Below, one piece after another: positions 60,615 to 64,000 of a stretch of DNA of 64,000 nucleotides (the first letter of the stretch is position 1; every line of letters starts with the position of its first letter). The notes below the pieces were generated by a model, which saw only the letters and a list, made by a program, of their open reading frames with translations, was not told where the DNA came from and did no database searches. Source of the stretch: Mesaphorura yosii (taxonomy: Eukaryota; Arthropoda; Collembola; Poduromorpha; Tullbergiidae); the NCBI GenBank assembly GCA_009869945.1, contig WIXG01000331.1:1-64000 (forward strand), given 5' to 3'. The translations under genes were made by a program, and so were the position numbers.

Positions 60615-63600
60615 ATGGAATTGAAGGACTTTATCGTATTCCGGCGGAGCAACTTGGCCCAAATTTTTATAGTATTTGTCGCACTTCAATTGTGTGTGCA
60701 TAATTTCGTCAACGGCAGTGTTAACACGAATGCTAGGGGTAGTAACAGTATCTCGGGTAGTGGCTTGGGACCCAATAGTCTTAGTTCAGACACACTTGTG
60801 GGAGGAATCTCGTCTTCGACTGGAATCGCTTTAAGAGACGCTCCTGTTGGAGGGTAAGTAAATTTTAGCCGATTGGAACCTGTCACGGTTTGTGCTCAAT
60901 AGATTGGCATTTGTTGAACCCACGTATCTCAATCCCAGGCATTGCAGTTCGAGCGTTGTGCAAGTATCAATTAATCTCAAGCACTCTGCGCACAGCGCGA
61001 TTTCACAGTTTCGCAAAAAAATGGTATAGTCGAATGACTTTTAGACCAAAGCGGGAACATCTTATCAGTGATATTTATTTGTTCACTCATCTTCAGCGAA
61101 ATAGCGGCAAGTGTCACAAGCTTGCAAGCAGGGAGCGTCAACAAATATTTGTAGCAAAGCTCACATGGCTCGTATCCAGTCGTACCAGTCCCTCAGAAAG
61201 CCATTGACATCGTCAGGTGGACCTTCCCGTGCCGTCGCGTCTCAGGTCAGATGTTGGTCATAGTAGTGCGCCAATGCAACACAATTTAACCAGGAAGTCC
61301 AGCCTCTGAAATTGCGGCGTAACTGAAATTTACGAAATTCAAGACGAAGTTAAATAGAATTAGTTAGTCGTTGCGTGAGTGCGTTTGATTGTGTTGTAAC
61401 ATTGACATGGATTCGTGATCTCTGATCTCTGTCTGATACTGATTAGTATTTGGGTCATGGTTCATTAAATGAATCCTGAGATTACTGTCCCATTGCTTGC
61501 ATTGGCCATTAGAACAGTCGAAATTCGCTTGAAAGGATTTTCAAAATTCTGAATCCGATCTCGTTGTAGTACAAGTGCATCATGTAGCATTCTATATAAT
61601 TAATGCACATCGGTTTCTGGAATTAAGAATGGGTAGGTATCTCGTAATCAGTAAACATTCTCACGCTGATAAAGGCACTCTCCCAGTCTGGTCGCGCGCA
61701 TCTGACAATGTCTTGCAGTGAAATTCTCCTCCTGTAATGAAAGTAAAATGTACAAAACTTGAGTTTCATTCATTCCCAAGTTCATACTCGTTCCTCTTAT
61801 CAATCCTTTTATGCTAATGAGACGCCATGGAGAATGCACGAGAGTGCACTGGTATTTTGGACCAAAACGGTGATTTATTGCCAAGTGTCGAGGCAAAGCT
61901 GCTCGCAGTAAGTGTCACTTGTACAACAGGTAGCAAAACGCAGCGATGCGACGTGTGCAGATTGATTGGCGTCATTCAACCTCTTGTACACATCGGTTTA
62001 TCATTTCTGCTTTGTGATTGTCTGCTCGCCTCATTGTTGGTTTTATCCAACACTGTCGAGATAAATTTAATTGAATTAAATTAAGAAGCAGTGCTATCGC
62101 AGATCTCGGGCCGGAGATGTGAGCCAGGAACAATGTGACAGATTCTATTTGTCAAAGCGAGGCCGACTTGAGTTTTGCGTTTTGCCCATGCATCGGGATT
62201 TCAAATGCAAGTTCATGTCAAGCAGAGAGGTGTAAGGTTACACTTCCGCGTGTCGTGGCAGCACGAGTATGGCCGGTCAATCGATTCGCAACGCCTGAAA
62301 CATTAGACTCAATAAATCACTCCTAATAAATTGATGGGATTTGCAAATTCGTTAGACTCGCACTTTGAACCGCGTGGTGCAAGAATTGATGAACTTGCCG
62401 AAGACGCGACGCTTGACGCACAGAATTTAAATGAGACGCTGGAAACGAGAAGTGCAGTGCAGCGTGAGCAATGATTAAGTAAGAATGTCATTAGGTCCTT
62501 AATCGCAATCGCCTGCATTCCGTCTTCCAAATGAGTTTGCACGGGTCAACAGCCTTAACACTAAATATTTATTAAAATTCAATTGACAAAAAACACTCCC
62601 CTTATCAGGCTCTCAGTTCACGACGAACGAAATACAAACTTATCTCGCCGAGTACCCAAACGAATCCACACTCGTTCTCTCGAAGTGGTCTCACATTTCC
62701 TCTTCTCTGCACTCAAGTTGTTGTGGTCTAATCCTCAGACAAAGTCATGCTGTCCAGCGCGAGGCAACTTGTTGCTGGTAATCTGTGTAAGACTGCCACG
62801 TTGCGTTGGACCATTCTCAATAATTTATGTGTTTCTGTTCGTATGTGATGTTAATCCACTTCAAATAGAAATCTAGCATTAAGCCGTTGTTACAATTTGC
62901 TAATTCATATCGGCATTTGCGGAAGTTGAAATGCGAGAAAGTTTTGCAGTTTGGATGAACATCCATATACTTATGCTTATGAATTTCAGATTGCATAATA
63001 TAGGCGAAAATTATGTAAGGGCGTGGGATTCGATATCTGTGTCTATCCAGCGACAGGGCCCAAGGAAGCTAAATAAAATAGAATATTCGTAGTTCATTGA
63101 AAGATTGAGATCCAGCTCGCAGTGTCTCAGTTTTATTTTCGTATTTCAGGCCCAACGTTTGCCGCTCGCGAACGAGAACTTATTGTTGTCCGGGCTGGAC
63201 TCAGAAACCATTTTCTGGACTCTGCGTTATACGTAAGATACATTTTTACTGGTATGTGAATGTGAGGAACTCAATGTGATATGCAATGCTTTCAGCTATC
63301 TGTACACGTCCTTGTGGGGCTGGACGGTGTGTGAAACCAAATTTATGCTTATGTGAGGGCGGAACCATTTCGACGTTGTGCTCAGGGTCAAGAGGTAGAA
63401 ATTAGGGCATTGAGAAATGATCCGACGTCTTCATTCTGAATCAAAATTTTAATATGGTGTACAGATTCTGGTAGGCCTGGTGAAAGTGGTTCTGGAAGTG
63501 GAAGCAGCGGCGTGCCCGGTGGCTGCACGTTGCCTTGCCTGAATGGCGGAACTTGTGTCAATTCGAGATGCCAATGCAGGTCGGGCTATCAAGGAGAGTT

Positions 63601-64000
63601 TTGCGGCGAGCGTAAGTGCAAACGTACATTGTTATGTGATGCAAAAACGCGAAAGTGCAGTACAAAAGAAAAATAATTCACATTTGGTATTTCAGCTGTG
63701 TGCAGAGAAGGTTGCCTGAACGGTGGTAGATGCATTGGGCCTGATCGCTGCGCCTGTGTTTATGGATACACAGGCAGGAAGTGCGAAGCTGGTAAGCAAT
63801 TGCGTAATTATCATTACATAACCGAGTTATGCACGTGACAGCATTAATTTAGTGGAGTCCAAAGAAGGTCTTAATTAGAAACAAGCCGAGTTCGAGAATC
63901 GGTCCCATGAAAATTGCGAAACGTGACTGCACAAAATGCAGCCGACGGGTTGACGAACTTTATCAAATGAACTGTGGTTAGCTGTTGGAGACTTATGCAT
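60615..64000 (+). CDS. Fibrillin-like extracellular matrix protein, 5' part
   Basis: Five exons are visible, 60615-60853, 63150-63232, 63296-63394, 63465-63611 and 63696-63791; the last leaves the frame open with one base, so the gene runs past the window. An uncleaved basic start and hydrophobic [20 protein letters not shown] form a signal sequence, followed by a Ser/Gly-rich spacer. Exon 2 gives [17 protein letters not shown] and exon 3 [20 protein letters not shown]. These match the unique N-terminal domain of vertebrate fibrillin (GPNVCGSRYNAYCCPGW, PICRHSCGDGFC). Two EGF-like modules follow ([31 protein letters not shown]), again in the fibrillin order. Fibrillins assemble 10-nm microfibrils and store TGF-beta-family ligands. 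Intron 1 is 2.3 kb and is the longest intron modelled here. Confidence 0.78.

Overview
The window is nuclear DNA of an animal, most likely an arthropod. Genes are split by many short GT-AG introns (about 50-120 bp), and it encodes a takeout/JHBP-family protein, a Ly6/three-finger protein and a PDGF/VEGF-receptor-like ectodomain. Two front-end (cytochrome b5-fused) fatty-acid desaturases are unusual for winged insects, so a non-insect hexapod (for example a springtail) or a crustacean is my best guess. This is an inference. Exon models were built by hand from reading frames, splice signals and intron phase. Each multi-exon CDS below closes in frame.

Left part (1-19 kb): the 3' end of a transposase-like ORF with degenerate repeats that look subterminal, then about 11 kb with no clear gene apart from one possible orphan exon. 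Next come a three-exon gene for a pRiA4b ORF-3-like domain (a mostly bacterial family) and, on the minus strand, JTB.

Centre-left (19-31 kb): an intronless 511-residue MurD ligase (peptidoglycan synthesis) of alphaproteobacterial type. It is followed by a 15-exon V-ATPase subunit a gene with two mutually exclusive versions of exon 4, a small two-exon gene with a KIX-like C-terminus on the minus strand, and a CCDC50 homologue.

Centre (31-44 kb), all on the minus strand: a 25-exon dual oxidase (about 1791 aa), a PVR/VEGFR-like multi-Ig type I membrane protein that ends just after its membrane segment and has no kinase domain, and a takeout-like secreted lipid-binding protein with a TATA/initiator pair.

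Right part (44-64 kb): two front-end desaturase paralogues with identical intron positions and phases, facing away from each other 10 kb apart. Between them lie a Ly6-like protein, a SANBR/KIAA1841 homologue and a small glycine-rich secreted protein, all on the minus strand. The window ends inside the 5' part of a fibrillin-like gene.

Most exciting observation: an apparently intact bacterial murD with a plausible spliced 5' leader and its own poly(A) signal, embedded between ordinary intron-rich animal genes, with a second bacterial-type domain gene a few kilobases away. The kinase-less receptor and the alternative V-ATPase exon are the next most interesting points.
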